The notes under the pieces were generated by a model. It did no database searches, was not told the origin of the DNA, and saw nothing but the letters and a program-made list of their open reading frames with translations. Position numbers and translations under genes: made by a program. A stretch of 64,000 nucleotides of DNA from Bacteroidales bacterium (GTDB lineage: Bacteria; Bacteroidota; Bacteroidia; Bacteroidales; Muribaculaceae), in NCBI GenBank assembly GCA_910575545.1, contig CAJTFH010000004.1:1-64000 (forward strand). Reading direction: 5' to 3'. This document shows, in pieces, positions 18,600-28,167 of this stretch (position 1 is its first letter; every line of letters begins with the position of its first letter).

Positions 18600-19370
18600 A
18601 TGCCCACACCTGAAACAATCAAACCCTACGACGGAGAGCGCCCTAAAGCCACGCAGGTCGAGGAGATGTTCAACTCCATCGCCACGGCCTACGACTTCAT
18701 GAACCGCGCCATGACCCTCGGCATCGACAAACTGTGGAGGGCGCGGGCCGTGAAGATGGTCAAAAAGCAAAATCCGCAAAAGCTGCTCGACGTGGCCACA
18801 GGCACCGGCGACCTCGCCATATCCCTCGCCCGCAAACTTCCCGGCGCAGCAATCACCGGCATAGACCTGTCAGAAAAGATGCTGGCCATAGGGCGCACGA
18901 AGGTGGAGAAAGCAGGATTGGCCGGCAGGATTACCCTCGCAAAGGCCGACTGCCTTGCGCTCCCCTTCGCCGACGGAGAGTTTGACTGCGTGACGGTGGC
19001 CTACGGAGTGCGCAACTTCGAAAACCTCGACAGGGGCTACCGGGAGATGGCGCGCGTATTGAAGCCTGGAGGGATGCTCTGCGTCATAGAACTGTCAGTG
19101 CCCCCCTACCAGCCCTACCGCTCCATCTATAACTTCTATACACGACATATAATACCGACCGTCGGGCGTATCGTGTCAAGCGACCCCTGTGCCTACACCT
19201 ATCTGCCACGCTCGATTGCCGCCATGCCACAGGGGGGACGCATGCTCCAGATTATGGATCATGCCGGACTCACCGGCACCACCCTGCGGAGATTCACATT
19301 CGGCGTATGCACCGTTTACATCGCCTTCAAGCCCGAAAAAGAGAGCGGGGACGCCACTCTCAGGGGCTGA
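18600..19370 (+). CDS. menG: Demethylmenaquinone methyltransferase
   Basis: SAM-dependent C-methyltransferase (MenG/UbiE family) making menaquinone, the respiratory quinone of Bacteroidetes. 256 residues. LLDVATGTGDLAI is the SAM-binding motif I, GIDLSEKML is motif II, and the UbiE signature VAYGVRNFENLDRG is present. It follows purC by 9 bases. A GGGGCT/AGCCCC hairpin (19363-19377) overlaps its stop codon. Confidence 0.93.
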   Translation: MPTPETIKPYDGERPKATQVEEMFNSIATAYDFMNRAMTLGIDKLWRARAVKMVKKQNPQKLLDVATGTGDLAISLARKLPGAAITGIDLSEKMLAIGRTKVEKAGLAGRITLAKADCLALPFADGEFDCVTVAYGVRNFENLDRGYREMARVLKPGGMLCVIELSVPPYQPYRSIYNFYTRHIIPTVGRIVSSDPCAYTYLPRSIAAMPQGGRMLQIMDHAGLTGTTLRRFTFGVCTVYIAFKPEKESGDATLRG

Positions 19371-19440
19371 AAGCCCCGGAAGCCATGCGATTTTGGAAAA
19401 AACACGATTTTTTAGCCAAATTTCGTTAAACCGACCGCAA

Positions 19441-19556
19441 AATACTTGCACAGTTCAAAAATAATGGCTTCCTTTGCATGTGTGTTTTTCATAGTATTAG
19501 ATTAAGATAAAGGTTTAAAGGAAAAAGGTCGTTGTGAAACGGCCTTTTTTTATTCC
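19441..19556 (+). ncRNA. Candidate short transcript with a 13-codon frame and terminator
   Basis: A weak -7-like TACTTGC at 19443-19449 is followed by an ATG at 19464, a 13-codon frame (MASFACVFFIVLD, stop 19503-19505) and a strong terminator-like hairpin (19522-19533 with 19538-19550, including G-T pairs) ending in a run of seven T. It would yield an RNA of about 100 bases. The rest of the 19371-19731 gap holds only AT-rich sequence and the nifJ promoter. Whether this is a leader peptide, a small RNA or just a read-through terminator cannot be told from one sequence. Confidence 0.4.
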
Positions 19557-19677
19557 CCAAGCCAAAGGCCAGCCAGTCTAATTGGTCATATTAGTCCACC
19601 AGGCCACTGTGAGGCTTTCATAAGATTTTGAGAGATTTTTTAAACTCCTTTTTGAGGGGCAACCCAAAAAAAATGAG

Positions 19678-19685
19678 TAACTTCG
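19678..19685 (+). promoter_or_regulatory. Possible nifJ promoter (TAACTTCG)
   Basis: One mismatch to TAnnTTTG, with TTTG at 19651-19654 as a possible -33 box at a slightly long spacing of 23 bases. It predicts a leader of about 40 bases. Confidence 0.4.
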
Positions 19686-19731
19686 TGGGCAGAAATCAAA
19701 TTACCTACTAAATATTATTCTTAGTAATTTT

Positions 19732-22700
19732 ATGAGTACAGAAAAAAAATTCTTGACCTGTGATGGCAACCAGGCCGCTGCACATATTTCATATATGTTC
19801 AGCGAAGTGGCCGCGATCTACCCCATCACCCCGTCATCAACAATGGCGGAATATGTCGATGAATGGGCTGCCGCCGGAAGGAAAAACATCTTCGGCGAAA
19901 CAGTGCTTGTGCAGGAAATGCAGTCGGAAGGTGGCGCCGCCGGTGCCGTTCACGGCTCCCTGCAGGCAGGTGCCCTCACAACAACATACACAGCTTCGCA
20001 AGGTCTGCTCCTGATGATACCGAACATGTATAAAATCGCAGGCGAACAGCTCCCCTGCGTGTTCCATGTTTCGGCCCGCACCATCGCCTCACACGCATTG
20101 AGCATCTTCGGTGACCACCAGGATGTTATGTCGGTGCGCCAGACAGGTTTCGCAATGCTCTGCGAAGGGTCTGTGCAGGAGGTTATGGACCTCTCCGGTG
20201 TGGCCCACCTCGCAACAATCAAATCTTCGATTCCTTTCGTTAACTTCTTCGACGGATTCCGCACATCACACGAAATCCAGAAAATCGAAACTATCGAACA
20301 AGAGCAACTCGCACCACTTCTTGACCGCGAAGCCCTTGCACGCTTCCGCCAGCACGGACTCACCCCACAGGCGCCCGTGTCGCGAGGCATGGCCGAAAAC
20401 GGCGACGTTTTCTTCCAGCACCGCGAGGCATGCAACCCCGCCTATGAGAATGTGCCCGCCGTGGTTGAGGAATACATGAACAAGATTTCCGAAATCACCG
20501 GCCGCAAATACGGCCTGTTCAACTACTACGGCGCTCCCGACGCAGACCGGGTGATAATCGCCATGGGGTCGGTGACACAAGCCGCACAGGAAGCCATCGA
20601 CGCCATGATGGAAAAAGGTGAGAAAGTTGGTCTTGTTTCAGTCCACCTCTATCGCCCCTTCTCGGCAAAACACTTCCTCGCCGCAGTGCCAGCAACAGCC
20701 AAACGCATCGCAGTGCTTGACCGCACAAAAGAACCCGGTGCCAACGGCGAGCCCCTGTTCCTCGATGTAAAAGAGTGCTTCTATGGCAAAGAAAACGCCC
20801 CCATCATAGTGGGCGGACGCTATGGCCTGGCCTCGAAAGACACCACCCCGGCACAGATTATCGGCGTGTTCGAGAACCTCGCACTCCCCATGCCCAAAGA
20901 CCACTTCACCGTAGGCATCGTCGACGATGTGACCTTTACATCCCTCCCCCTCCCCGAAGAGGTGGCGCTCGGCGACAAGAGCACCTATGAAGCCAAATTC
21001 TACGGCCTCGGAGCCGACGGCACAGTTGGCGCAAACAAGAACTCCATCAAAATTATCGGCGACAACACAAGCAAGTACTGCCAGGCATATTTCGCCTACG
21101 ACTCGAAGAAATCGGGCGGCTTCACCTGCTCGCACCTCCGTTTCGGCGACGCGCCAATACGCTCCACCTACCTGGTGAACACCCCTAACTTCGTGGCATG
21201 TCACGTACAGGCCTACCTTCACATGTATGATGTGACACGCGGTCTGCGCGACAACGGCACCTTCCTGCTCAACACAATCTGGGAAGGCGAGGAACTGGCC
21301 AAGAACCTCCCCGCAAAAGTCAAGAAATATTTCGCTGACCACAACATCACCGTCTACTACATCAACGCCACCAAAATCGCACAGGAAATCGGGCTGGGCA
21401 ACCGCACCAACACCATTCTCCAGAGCGCATTCTTCCGCATCACTGAAGTGATCCCCGTTGACCTGGCTGTTGAGCAGATGAAGAAATTCATCGTCAAGAG
21501 CTATGGCAAGAAGGGACAGGATGTCGTTGACAAGAACTATGCAGCCGTTGACCGTGGCGGCGAATACCAGCAGCTCACTGTCGACCCCGCATGGTCGAAC
21601 CTCGCCGTTGAAGCAGACGCCACCAACGACGATCCCGAATTCATCAACAAAATCGTGCGCCCCATCAACGCCCAGGACGGCGACCTGCTTAAAGTCTCCG
21701 ACTTCGCAGCCATCCCCGACGGAACATGGGAAAACGGCACTGCAGCCTACGAAAAACGCGGTGTGGCAGCCTTCGTGCCCCAGTGGAATGAAGAAAACTG
21801 CATACAATGCAACAAATGCGCATATGTCTGCCCCCACGCTGCAATCCGCCCATTCGTGCTCGACGGAAATGAAATGACAGCAGCCCCCTTCGGCGAAAAC
21901 GACACACTCCCTGCAATCGGCAAACAGTTCGCAGGAATGCGCTTCCTCCAGGCCGTCGACGTGCTCGACTGCCTCGGCTGCGGCAACTGCGTCGACGTGT
22001 GTCCCGGCAAGAAGGGCGTGAAGGCTTTGGAAATGAAGGCTCTCGAAACACAGCTCGAAGTGCAGAAAGAGTGGGACTACTGCATCAAGTCAGTTGCGTC
22101 GAAACAGGATCTGGTAGACCTCTCGGCCAACGTCAAGAACAGCCAGTTCGCCACCCCGCTGTTTGAATTCTCCGGCGCATGTTCCGGTTGCGGCGAGACA
22201 CCCTATGTGAAACTCATCTCGCAGCTCTTCGGCGACCACGAAATGGTGGCAAACGCAACAGGTTGCTCGTCAATCTACTCAGGCTCCGTGCCTTCTACCC
22301 CTTACACCACCAATTTCCGCGGCCACGGCCCCGCATGGGCAAACTCCCTCTTCGAGGATTTCGCAGAATTCGGCCTCGGCATGACCATCGCCAACGAAAA
22401 GATGCAGCTGCGCCTCACCGACCTGATGACCCGCGCACAGAGCTGCGAAAACTGCTGCGAGGAAATCAAACAGCAGGCAACCAAATGGCTTGAGAACCGC
22501 GAAAGCGCCGTTGCCACCCGCGAGGTCTACGAAACCATCGTACCCCTCTGCGAAGCGTGCGGATGCGACATATGCAAAGGCATTATAGACCTGAAGAACT
22601 TCATAGTGAAACGCAGCCAGTGGATTATCGCCGGCGACGGTGCCGCATATGATATAGGCTTCGGCGGTCTCGACCACGTGCTCGCATCAGGCAAGAACAT

Positions 22701-23298
22701 CAACATACTGGTGCTCGACACCGAGGTTTACTCAAACACCGGTGGCCAGGCATCAAAGGCGACACCTATCGGTGCAATCGCGAAATTCGCTGCCGCCGGC
22801 AAACGCGTGCGCAAAAAAGACCTCGGTCTTATTGCCACAACCTACGGCTACGTTTATGCCGCACAGGTGGCCATGGGTGCCGACAACGCCCAGACCCTCA
22901 AAGCCATCCGCGAAGCCGAAGCCTACGACGGGCCTTCAATCATCATAGCCTACTCACCCTGCATCAACCACGGCCTGCGCGCAGGCATGGGCCGCTCGCA
23001 GCAGGAAGAGGCAAATGCCGTGGCTTGCGGCTACTGGCACCTGTGGCGCTATAACCCCGCCCTGGAAGCCGAAGGCAAAAACCCCTTCACACTCGACAGC
23101 AAGCAGCCCGACTGGGATAAGTTTGAAGACTTCCTCAAAGGAGAAGTGCGCTATGCATCAGTGCAGAAGCAATATCCCGCCGAGGCAGCCGAGCTCTTCG
23201 CCGCAGCCAAAGACAACGCCCGCTGGCGCTACAACAACTACCTCCGCCTCTCGCGCGAGCAGTGGGGCGTAGAGCCGGGCACACCCGAAGTGAAATAA
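19732..23298 (+). CDS. nifJ: Pyruvate:ferredoxin (flavodoxin) oxidoreductase
   Basis: Oxidises pyruvate to acetyl-CoA and CO2 and reduces ferredoxin; central to anaerobic energy metabolism. A single 1188-residue chain with all fused domains. The N-terminal pyrimidine-binding domain has IYPITPSSTMAEYVDEWAA. Two 4Fe-4S motifs are CIQCNKCAYVCP (near 689) and CLGCGNCVDVCPGK (near 745). CSGCGETPY (near 815) belongs to the third cluster. The TPP-binding region GDGAAYDIGFGGLDHVLASG with NTGGQASKATP begins near 967. Its own promoter and a downstream hairpin suggest a single-gene unit. Confidence 0.97.
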   Translation: MSTEKKFLTCDGNQAAAHISYMFSEVAAIYPITPSSTMAEYVDEWAAAGRKNIFGETVLVQEMQSEGGAAGAVHGSLQAGALTTTYTASQGLLLMIPNMYKIAGEQLPCVFHVSARTIASHALSIFGDHQDVMSVRQTGFAMLCEGSVQEVMDLSGVAHLATIKSSIPFVNFFDGFRTSHEIQKIETIEQEQLAPLLDREALARFRQHGLTPQAPVSRGMAENGDVFFQHREACNPAYENVPAVVEEYMNKISEITGRKYGLFNYYGAPDADRVIIAMGSVTQAAQEAIDAMMEKGEKVGLVSVHLYRPFSAKHFLAAVPATAKRIAVLDRTKEPGANGEPLFLDVKECFYGKENAPIIVGGRYGLASKDTTPAQIIGVFENLALPMPKDHFTVGIVDDVTFTSLPLPEEVALGDKSTYEAKFYGLGADGTVGANKNSIKIIGDNTSKYCQAYFAYDSKKSGGFTCSHLRFGDAPIRSTYLVNTPNFVACHVQAYLHMYDVTRGLRDNGTFLLNTIWEGEELAKNLPAKVKKYFADHNITVYYINATKIAQEIGLGNRTNTILQSAFFRITEVIPVDLAVEQMKKFIVKSYGKKGQDVVDKNYAAVDRGGEYQQLTVDPAWSNLAVEADATNDDPEFINKIVRPINAQDGDLLKVSDFAAIPDGTWENGTAAYEKRGVAAFVPQWNEENCIQCNKCAYVCPHAAIRPFVLDGNEMTAAPFGENDTLPAIGKQFAGMRFLQAVDVLDCLGCGNCVDVCPGKKGVKALEMKALETQLEVQKEWDYCIKSVASKQDLVDLSANVKNSQFATPLFEFSGACSGCGETPYVKLISQLFGDHEMVANATGCSSIYSGSVPSTPYTTNFRGHGPAWANSLFEDFAEFGLGMTIANEKMQLRLTDLMTRAQSCENCCEEIKQQATKWLENRESAVATREVYETIVPLCEACGCDICKGIIDLKNFIVKRSQWIIAGDGAAYDIGFGGLDHVLASGKNINILVLDTEVYSNTGGQASKATPIGAIAKFAAAGKRVRKKDLGLIATTYGYVYAAQVAMGADNAQTLKAIREAEAYDGPSIIIAYSPCINHGLRAGMGRSQQEEANAVACGYWHLWRYNPALEAEGKNPFTLDSKQPDWDKFEDFLKGEVRYASVQKQYPAEAAELFAAAKDNARWRYNNYLRLSREQWGVEPGTPEVK

Positions 23299-23314
23299 TC
23301 CGACCGTCAGAACA

Positions 23315-23347
23315 AAGAGGGGGCGCAGAAACTCTGCGCCCCCTCTT
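23315..23347. terminator. Hairpin after nifJ
   Basis: A perfect 15-bp stem (23315-23329 with 23333-23347) and 3-base loop, 16 bases past the nifJ stop. It has no long T-run but is very GC-rich. It also faces the end of the convergent lpdA. Confidence 0.65.
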
Positions 23348-23425
23348 CCTGCATTCTCAGGCTAAAATCCATCGAAAAATCTCTCTCTCCGATAATATCA
23401 AATAATCTTGACGACTTACTTTTTA
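23346..23425. repeat. Copy 2 of the dispersed intergenic element
   Basis: Reverse-complement match to 12614-12686: the shared blocks are AAGTCGT, ATTATCGGAGAGA, GATTTTTCGA, TTTTAGCCTGAGAATG and an AGGA tail. This copy lacks the second arm that makes copy 1 a long inverted repeat. It occupies the gap between convergent nifJ and lpdA. Confidence 0.65.
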
Positions 23426-23456
23426 CTCATACGTCTTATAAATCTTATACCAAACC

Positions 23457-24797
23457 TCACCTGAGGGCGCGGAGAGCCGCTGTGAGGGCTTCGCTGAGGG
23501 TGGGATGGGCGTGGACGGTGCTGAGGAGAGAGGAGGCGGGGAGGCGCGCCGACATGGCCAGGGCGGCTTCGGCCACGAGATCGGCGGCATGGGGGCCGCA
23601 GATGTGGCAGCCGAGAATCAGGCCGTTGTCGTCGGTGAGTATTTTCACCAGACCGTCGCTCTCACCCATGGAAAGGGCTTTGCCGTTGGCGCGGAAAAAG
23701 GATTTGCCTGTCTTGAAGGATATTCCTGCAGACTTGCACTGCTCTTCAGTCATTCCCACCATGGCACATTCGGGCACAGTAAACACTGCCGACGGAATTA
23801 CCGACAGGTCGACGTTCTCACCCATAACCAAAGCTGCCTGAGCCGAAGCGGCATGTGCCAGCAGACACTGCCCATTACAGTCGCCAATGGCATAGACACC
23901 GGCTACCGAGGTCTCAAAACGGTTGTCGACCTCGATACCGCGGCGCCCGACAGAAATACCGGCCTCTGCGGCACCTTCCGGCACTACCGGACGGCGACCA
24001 ACAGCCATCAGCACCGTTTCCGCCTCAACCGACTGCTCTTTACCTTTTGCCGCGAAATTGACACGTTTCACAACCCCTTCGGCCATCTCAACCGATTTTA
24101 CTTCCGCACCGAGGTGGAATTTCACGCCACGCTTCTGAAGCGCCGTACGCATCCGTTTGGCAATGTCCTTATCAAAGGGGGGCAGAATCTCTTTACAATA
24201 CTCCACAACGGTCACATCCGCTCCGAATGAAGCGAATATGGAGGCAAATTCCATTCCGATCACCCCGCCGCCAATAACTGCCAACGAACTCGGAAGCGAC
24301 TGCAACTGCAACATCTCCGTTGAGCTTATGGTCAGATCAGACCCCTGAATCGGCAAACGGGCAGATTCAGAACCTGTGGCTATCAAAATCTTAGGAGCTG
24401 AGAAACGGCGACCGTCACCAATTTCGACCGTATGCGATTCGATGAAACGAACCGTGCCGGCAACCACATCCGCACCCCCCAAGAGCATGGAGACCCCTTC
24501 CGCCAGTGATGACACCACGCTGTTTTTCCGTTCTACAACAGCCTGCATATCCACACGCATCCGCGCCCCTTCGGGCAACATGATGCCGAACTCCGCTGCT
24601 GCCGCCACATCATCGGCCACCTGAGCCGACCTGCAGAAACATTTGGTGGGTATACATCCCCGGTTGAGGCATGTGCCACCCAAGGCATACTTTTCAACCA
24701 ACAACACCTTGTTTCCCTGCGACACGCCTATAGCCGCAGCTTCATAACCGGCAGGGCCACCGCCGATTACAATCAAATCATATGTCAAAGTTTCCAT
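23457..24797 (-). CDS. lpdA: Dihydrolipoyl dehydrogenase (L-protein)
   Basis: FAD flavoenzyme that reoxidises the dihydrolipoyl arm with NAD. 446 residues from the Met at 24797; a start six codons earlier is possible but leaves an odd N-terminus. FAD motif VIGGGPAGYEAA at residues 10-21, redox disulfide C43/C48 in GGTCLNRGCIPTK, NAD-binding IGGGVIGMEFASIF, and catalytic HAHPTLSE near the C-terminus. As last gene after gcvPB it probably serves the glycine cleavage complex. Confidence 0.93.
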   Translation of the reverse strand: METLTYDLIVIGGGPAGYEAAAIGVSQGNKVLLVEKYALGGTCLNRGCIPTKCFCRSAQVADDVAAAAEFGIMLPEGARMRVDMQAVVERKNSVVSSLAEGVSMLLGGADVVAGTVRFIESHTVEIGDGRRFSAPKILIATGSESARLPIQGSDLTISSTEMLQLQSLPSSLAVIGGGVIGMEFASIFASFGADVTVVEYCKEILPPFDKDIAKRMRTALQKRGVKFHLGAEVKSVEMAEGVVKRVNFAAKGKEQSVEAETVLMAVGRRPVVPEGAAEAGISVGRRGIEVDNRFETSVAGVYAIGDCNGQCLLAHAASAQAALVMGENVDLSVIPSAVFTVPECAMVGMTEEQCKSAGISFKTGKSFFRANGKALSMGESDGLVKILTDDNGLILGCHICGPHAADLVAEAALAMSARLPASSLLSTVHAHPTLSEALTAALRALR

Positions 24798-24819
24798 TTT
24801 CCATGATATTCTCAATGTA

Positions 24820-24894
24820 GGGTCGCGACCTGTCGCGACCGCTGACCGGCTTATTTATATTTGCCGATTTCGCGGTCGCGGCAAGTCGCGACCC
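24820..24894. repeat. REP-like GC-rich inverted repeat between gcvPB and lpdA
   Basis: Arms 24820-24842 and 24872-24894 are 23 bases with two mismatches. Each arm itself contains two TCGCGA palindromes. The layout resembles repetitive extragenic palindromes and may act as an mRNA-stability or attenuation structure inside the operon. Confidence 0.6.
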
Positions 24895-24901
24895 AACGAA
24901 G

Positions 24902-26407
24902 TTATTCCTCTGTTTGCTCCAGAGCATCGAAAGTCACAACCGGGTTAAGGGCGGCGGCCGTGTCGTCGGGATGCGTTATCGGGGTGTTATGGGGAGCATT
25001 GCGCACCACATCGGGCGTCTCGCGGGCTTCGCGGGCGATGTCGTGCATAACAGCGATGAACTCATCGAGTGTCTCCTTGCTCTCCGTTTCTGTCGGCTCA
25101 ATCATCAGCGACTCATGGAAGAGCAGCGGGAAATAGATTGTCGGTGCGTGATAACCATGGTCGAGCAGCCGTTTGGCCACATTGAGCGTGGTGATATGCT
25201 CCGATTTGTCGCGCAGACCGTCGAACACGAATTCATGTTTGCAGACACCCTCAACCGGAAGCAGATAGTCGTCTTTCAGACACTCCTTCACATAGTTGGC
25301 ATTGAGGGTGGCCAGCGGACCCACATCCATCAGACCCTCCGAACCGAGCGACATAATGTAGCTCAGCGCACGCGCCTGAACCGCAAAATTACCGAGGGTT
25401 GCTGATATCGAACCGAGCGCATCCGCACCCATTTCGAGCCTGTAGCCCATTGTGCCATCAGCATTCTCAATCTTAACAACACGTGGGTTGGGAAGGAACT
25501 TCTCCAGTCCGGCACGCACGCCCACCGGCCCTGAGCCGGGGCCACCGCCGCCGTGGGGCGTAGAGAAAGTCTTGTGCAGGTTGATGTGCATGACATCAAA
25601 ACCCATGTCGCCCGGACGGGCAATCCCTAACATCGGGTTGAGGTTCGCACCGTCGTAATACATCAGACCACCGGCCTCATGCACCAGACGCGCGATTTCC
25701 GGAATATCCTTCTCAAAAATGCCGAGAGTGTTGGGATTGGTCATCATCATCCCCGCCACAGTCTCATCAAGCAGCGGGCGTAGGTCGTCGACATCAACAG
25801 TGCCGTCGGGACGGCTTTTCACCTCAACTACCTCAAGCCCCGCCACAGCGGCAGAAGCCGGATTTGTGCCGTGGGCAGAATCGGGCACGATGATTTTGCG
25901 CCGCGCCTTGTCGCCGCGTGCGTCGTGATAGGCACGTATAACCATCAGTCCCGTCAGTTCGCCATGCGCACCCGCAAACGGATTGAGGGTGAACTCGGCC
26001 ATACCGCCGATTTCCGACAGCGACCTCTGCAGTGTGTAATACAACTCCAGATTTCCCTGAACGGCATTATCAGGAGCGGCCGGATGCACATTGACGAAAG
26101 CCTCGTGCGAAGCCATCTCCTCGTTGATTTTCGGATTATATTTCATTGTGCACGAACCCAGGGGGTAGAACCCTGTATCGACACCGAAATTGTTTGTCGA
26201 CATATTGTTGTAGTGGCGCACAACGGTCAGTTCGTCGCATTGCGGCAGACGCAGCGGCTGCTGGCGCAACAATGCGTCGGCGATTACGGGAGGTTGTTGG
26301 CCACCTTCGGTATGCACCTCTCCGATATGGTTGTCGGGCAACCGGTAGCCGCGCCTTCCGGGACGCGATAGTTCAAACACCAGCTTGCCATATAGTTCTC
26401 TGTTCAT
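24902..26407 (-). CDS. gcvPB: Glycine dehydrogenase (decarboxylating) subunit 2
   Basis: PLP-bearing half of the P-protein. 501 residues. GSCTMKYNPKINE and DSAHGTNPASAAVAG are conserved, and the PLP lysine is in INLHKTFSTPHGGGGPG near residue 278. With GcvPA it decarboxylates glycine and loads the aminomethyl group on GcvH. It follows gcvPA by 33 bases. A split P-protein is typical of Firmicutes and archaea, whereas the Bacteroides and Porphyromonas enzymes I know of are single chains of about 950 residues. Confidence 0.95.
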   Translation of the reverse strand: MNRELYGKLVFELSRPGRRGYRLPDNHIGEVHTEGGQQPPVIADALLRQQPLRLPQCDELTVVRHYNNMSTNNFGVDTGFYPLGSCTMKYNPKINEEMASHEAFVNVHPAAPDNAVQGNLELYYTLQRSLSEIGGMAEFTLNPFAGAHGELTGLMVIRAYHDARGDKARRKIIVPDSAHGTNPASAAVAGLEVVEVKSRPDGTVDVDDLRPLLDETVAGMMMTNPNTLGIFEKDIPEIARLVHEAGGLMYYDGANLNPMLGIARPGDMGFDVMHINLHKTFSTPHGGGGPGSGPVGVRAGLEKFLPNPRVVKIENADGTMGYRLEMGADALGSISATLGNFAVQARALSYIMSLGSEGLMDVGPLATLNANYVKECLKDDYLLPVEGVCKHEFVFDGLRDKSEHITTLNVAKRLLDHGYHAPTIYFPLLFHESLMIEPTETESKETLDEFIAVMHDIAREARETPDVVRNAPHNTPITHPDDTAAALNPVVTFDALEQTEE

Positions 26408-26440
26408 AGTCTTAATCTAATGTTAAGTTGATGTTTACGG

Positions 26441-27778
26441 TTAATTTTCACACACTGATTTATAGATTTCAACCAGGCAGTCAACATCCTCGCGGGTCTG
26501 CATCTCGGTGGCGGCCATCAACAGGCAGTTGCCATCCATTCTGATGCCCGGCAGAATCCCGGCCTCGATGCTACGCTCCATAAGCAGGTCTACATCGCAG
26601 TCAAACTCCATCAGGAACTCATTGAGGAACGGTTGACCGGGATATTTCAGCCGGCAACCACCTGCAGCCATCAGGCTCTCGAATAGATAAGCCGCACACT
26701 GGTGGCCGCGGTAGGCAATTTCCTTCAGCCCGTCGGCACCGAGCAGACTCATGTAAATAGCCACATAGAGAGTCATCAGCCCCTGGTTGGAGCAAATGTT
26801 AGAGGTAGCCTTGTCTCGACGGATATGCTGCTCGCGGGCTTGGAGCGTCAACACGAAGCACCTGCGCCCCCGGTCGTCGGTGGTCGCACCGACTATGCGA
26901 CCAGGCATCTTGCGCATCAGCGCCTTGCGGGCGCAGAGATAGCCCAGATAAGGCCCACCGAAACTCAACGGGATGCCGAGCGACTGGGCGTCGCCGCAAG
27001 CGATATCCGCACCCCATTCGCCGGGAGTGCGCAACGCAGCCAAATCGGCCGCAATGCAATTCATAATCAACAGAGCCTTGCGCGCATGAACCATGTCGGC
27101 AACTCCGGTGAAATCCTCGATAATGCCGTAGCGGTTAGGCTGCGCCACAATCACACCTGCCACATCGGCATACGCTTCAAGCATACGCTCCAATGCTGCA
27201 ACCGACATCACTCCGTCTTCAGCCTCGATTGTATCAACCGTTATACCGTGGTAGCGGGCATAGGTGTCTACCACCCGGCGCACGGCATCGCCAAGAGTTG
27301 CCGAAACCAGAATCCGGCGGCGTTTTTTGGCAGCCGCAACAGCCATCATCATGGCCTCGGCTGTGGCTGTGGCGCCGTCATACATCGACGCATTCGATAT
27401 GTCCATCCCTGTCAGGCGGCACATCATCGTCTGGTACTCGAAAATATACTGTAACGTGCCCTGCGAAATCTCAGGCTGGTATGGCGTGTAGGCCGTCAGA
27501 AATTCCGACCGGCCAATCAGCGACACAGCCGCCGCCGGCACATAGTGGTCGTAGAACCCACCACCGGCAAAGCATACGTCAATCTTGCGGTTTTTGGCGG
27601 CAAAAGCGCCGAAACGGTCGCGGACCTCCTTTTCGCTCATCTCCTGCGGGAGGGCATACGGGGCCGTAAGCATCAACTCCTCAGGCACGTCGCTGTAAAG
27701 CCCGCGCAAGTCAGACACGCCGCACTTGTCGAGCATCGAAGCTATATCCTGTGGAGTATGTGGGAAATATCTGTGCAT
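26441..27778 (-). CDS. gcvPA: Glycine dehydrogenase (decarboxylating) subunit 1
   Basis: N-terminal half of the split P-protein, 445 residues, opening with YFPHTPQDIASMLDKCGV as in the family. LTAYTPYQPEISQGTLQYIFEYQTM lies near residue 90, with later conserved segments GADIACGDAQSLGIPLSFGGPYLGYL and NICSNQGLMTLY. It has the aminotransferase-like fold without the PLP lysine, which is on GcvPB. It begins 3 bases after gcvH ends, so the two are co-translated or nearly so. Confidence 0.95.
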   Translation of the reverse strand: MHRYFPHTPQDIASMLDKCGVSDLRGLYSDVPEELMLTAPYALPQEMSEKEVRDRFGAFAAKNRKIDVCFAGGGFYDHYVPAAAVSLIGRSEFLTAYTPYQPEISQGTLQYIFEYQTMMCRLTGMDISNASMYDGATATAEAMMMAVAAAKKRRRILVSATLGDAVRRVVDTYARYHGITVDTIEAEDGVMSVAALERMLEAYADVAGVIVAQPNRYGIIEDFTGVADMVHARKALLIMNCIAADLAALRTPGEWGADIACGDAQSLGIPLSFGGPYLGYLCARKALMRKMPGRIVGATTDDRGRRCFVLTLQAREQHIRRDKATSNICSNQGLMTLYVAIYMSLLGADGLKEIAYRGHQCAAYLFESLMAAGGCRLKYPGQPFLNEFLMEFDCDVDLLMERSIEAGILPGIRMDGNCLLMAATEMQTREDVDCLVEIYKSVCEN

Positions 27779-27781
27779 TGG

Positions 27782-28147
27782 TCAGCCGTTTTTGCAGAAA
27801 GATTCGTAATCATCCTGGTTCATCAGGTCATCGAGTTCTGACATATCGGCCAGTTTCACCTTCACAATCCAGTTGGCCATGGCATCCTGGTTGACCAGGC
27901 GGGGGTTCTCTTCAAGAGCCTCGTTGATTTCAACAACCTCTCCGCTGACAGGGGAGATAAGGTCTGAAGCAGCCTTCACACTTTCGATAGCCCCGAAATC
28001 CTCACCTTTTTCAAGTTCATCGCCAACTTCCGGCATGTCAACATAAACAACGTTGCCAAGCTGTTTCTGGGCATAATCTGAAATGCCGATAAAACCGAAA
28101 TCGCCTTCTACGCGAACATATTCATGTGATTCAGAGAAACGTATCAT
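27782..28147 (-). CDS. gcvH: Glycine cleavage system H protein
   Basis: Lipoyl carrier of the complex; 121 residues, normal length. The lipoylated lysine is K58 in AIESVKAASDL, with the family N-terminus FSESHEYVRVEGDFGFIGIS. The lipoate ligase two genes upstream in the operon is the likely modifying enzyme. Confidence 0.96.
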   Translation of the reverse strand: MIRFSESHEYVRVEGDFGFIGISDYAQKQLGNVVYVDMPEVGDELEKGEDFGAIESVKAASDLISPVSGEVVEINEALEENPRLVNQDAMANWIVKVKLADMSELDDLMNQDDYESFCKNG

Positions 28148-28167
28148 CTTTTATTCTTTTTTGAGGG

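Noticed and set aside
20638-21837. 399-codon minus-strand frame inside nifJ
   Set aside because: Shadow frame; nifJ is intact with iron-sulfur and TPP motifs across the same bases.
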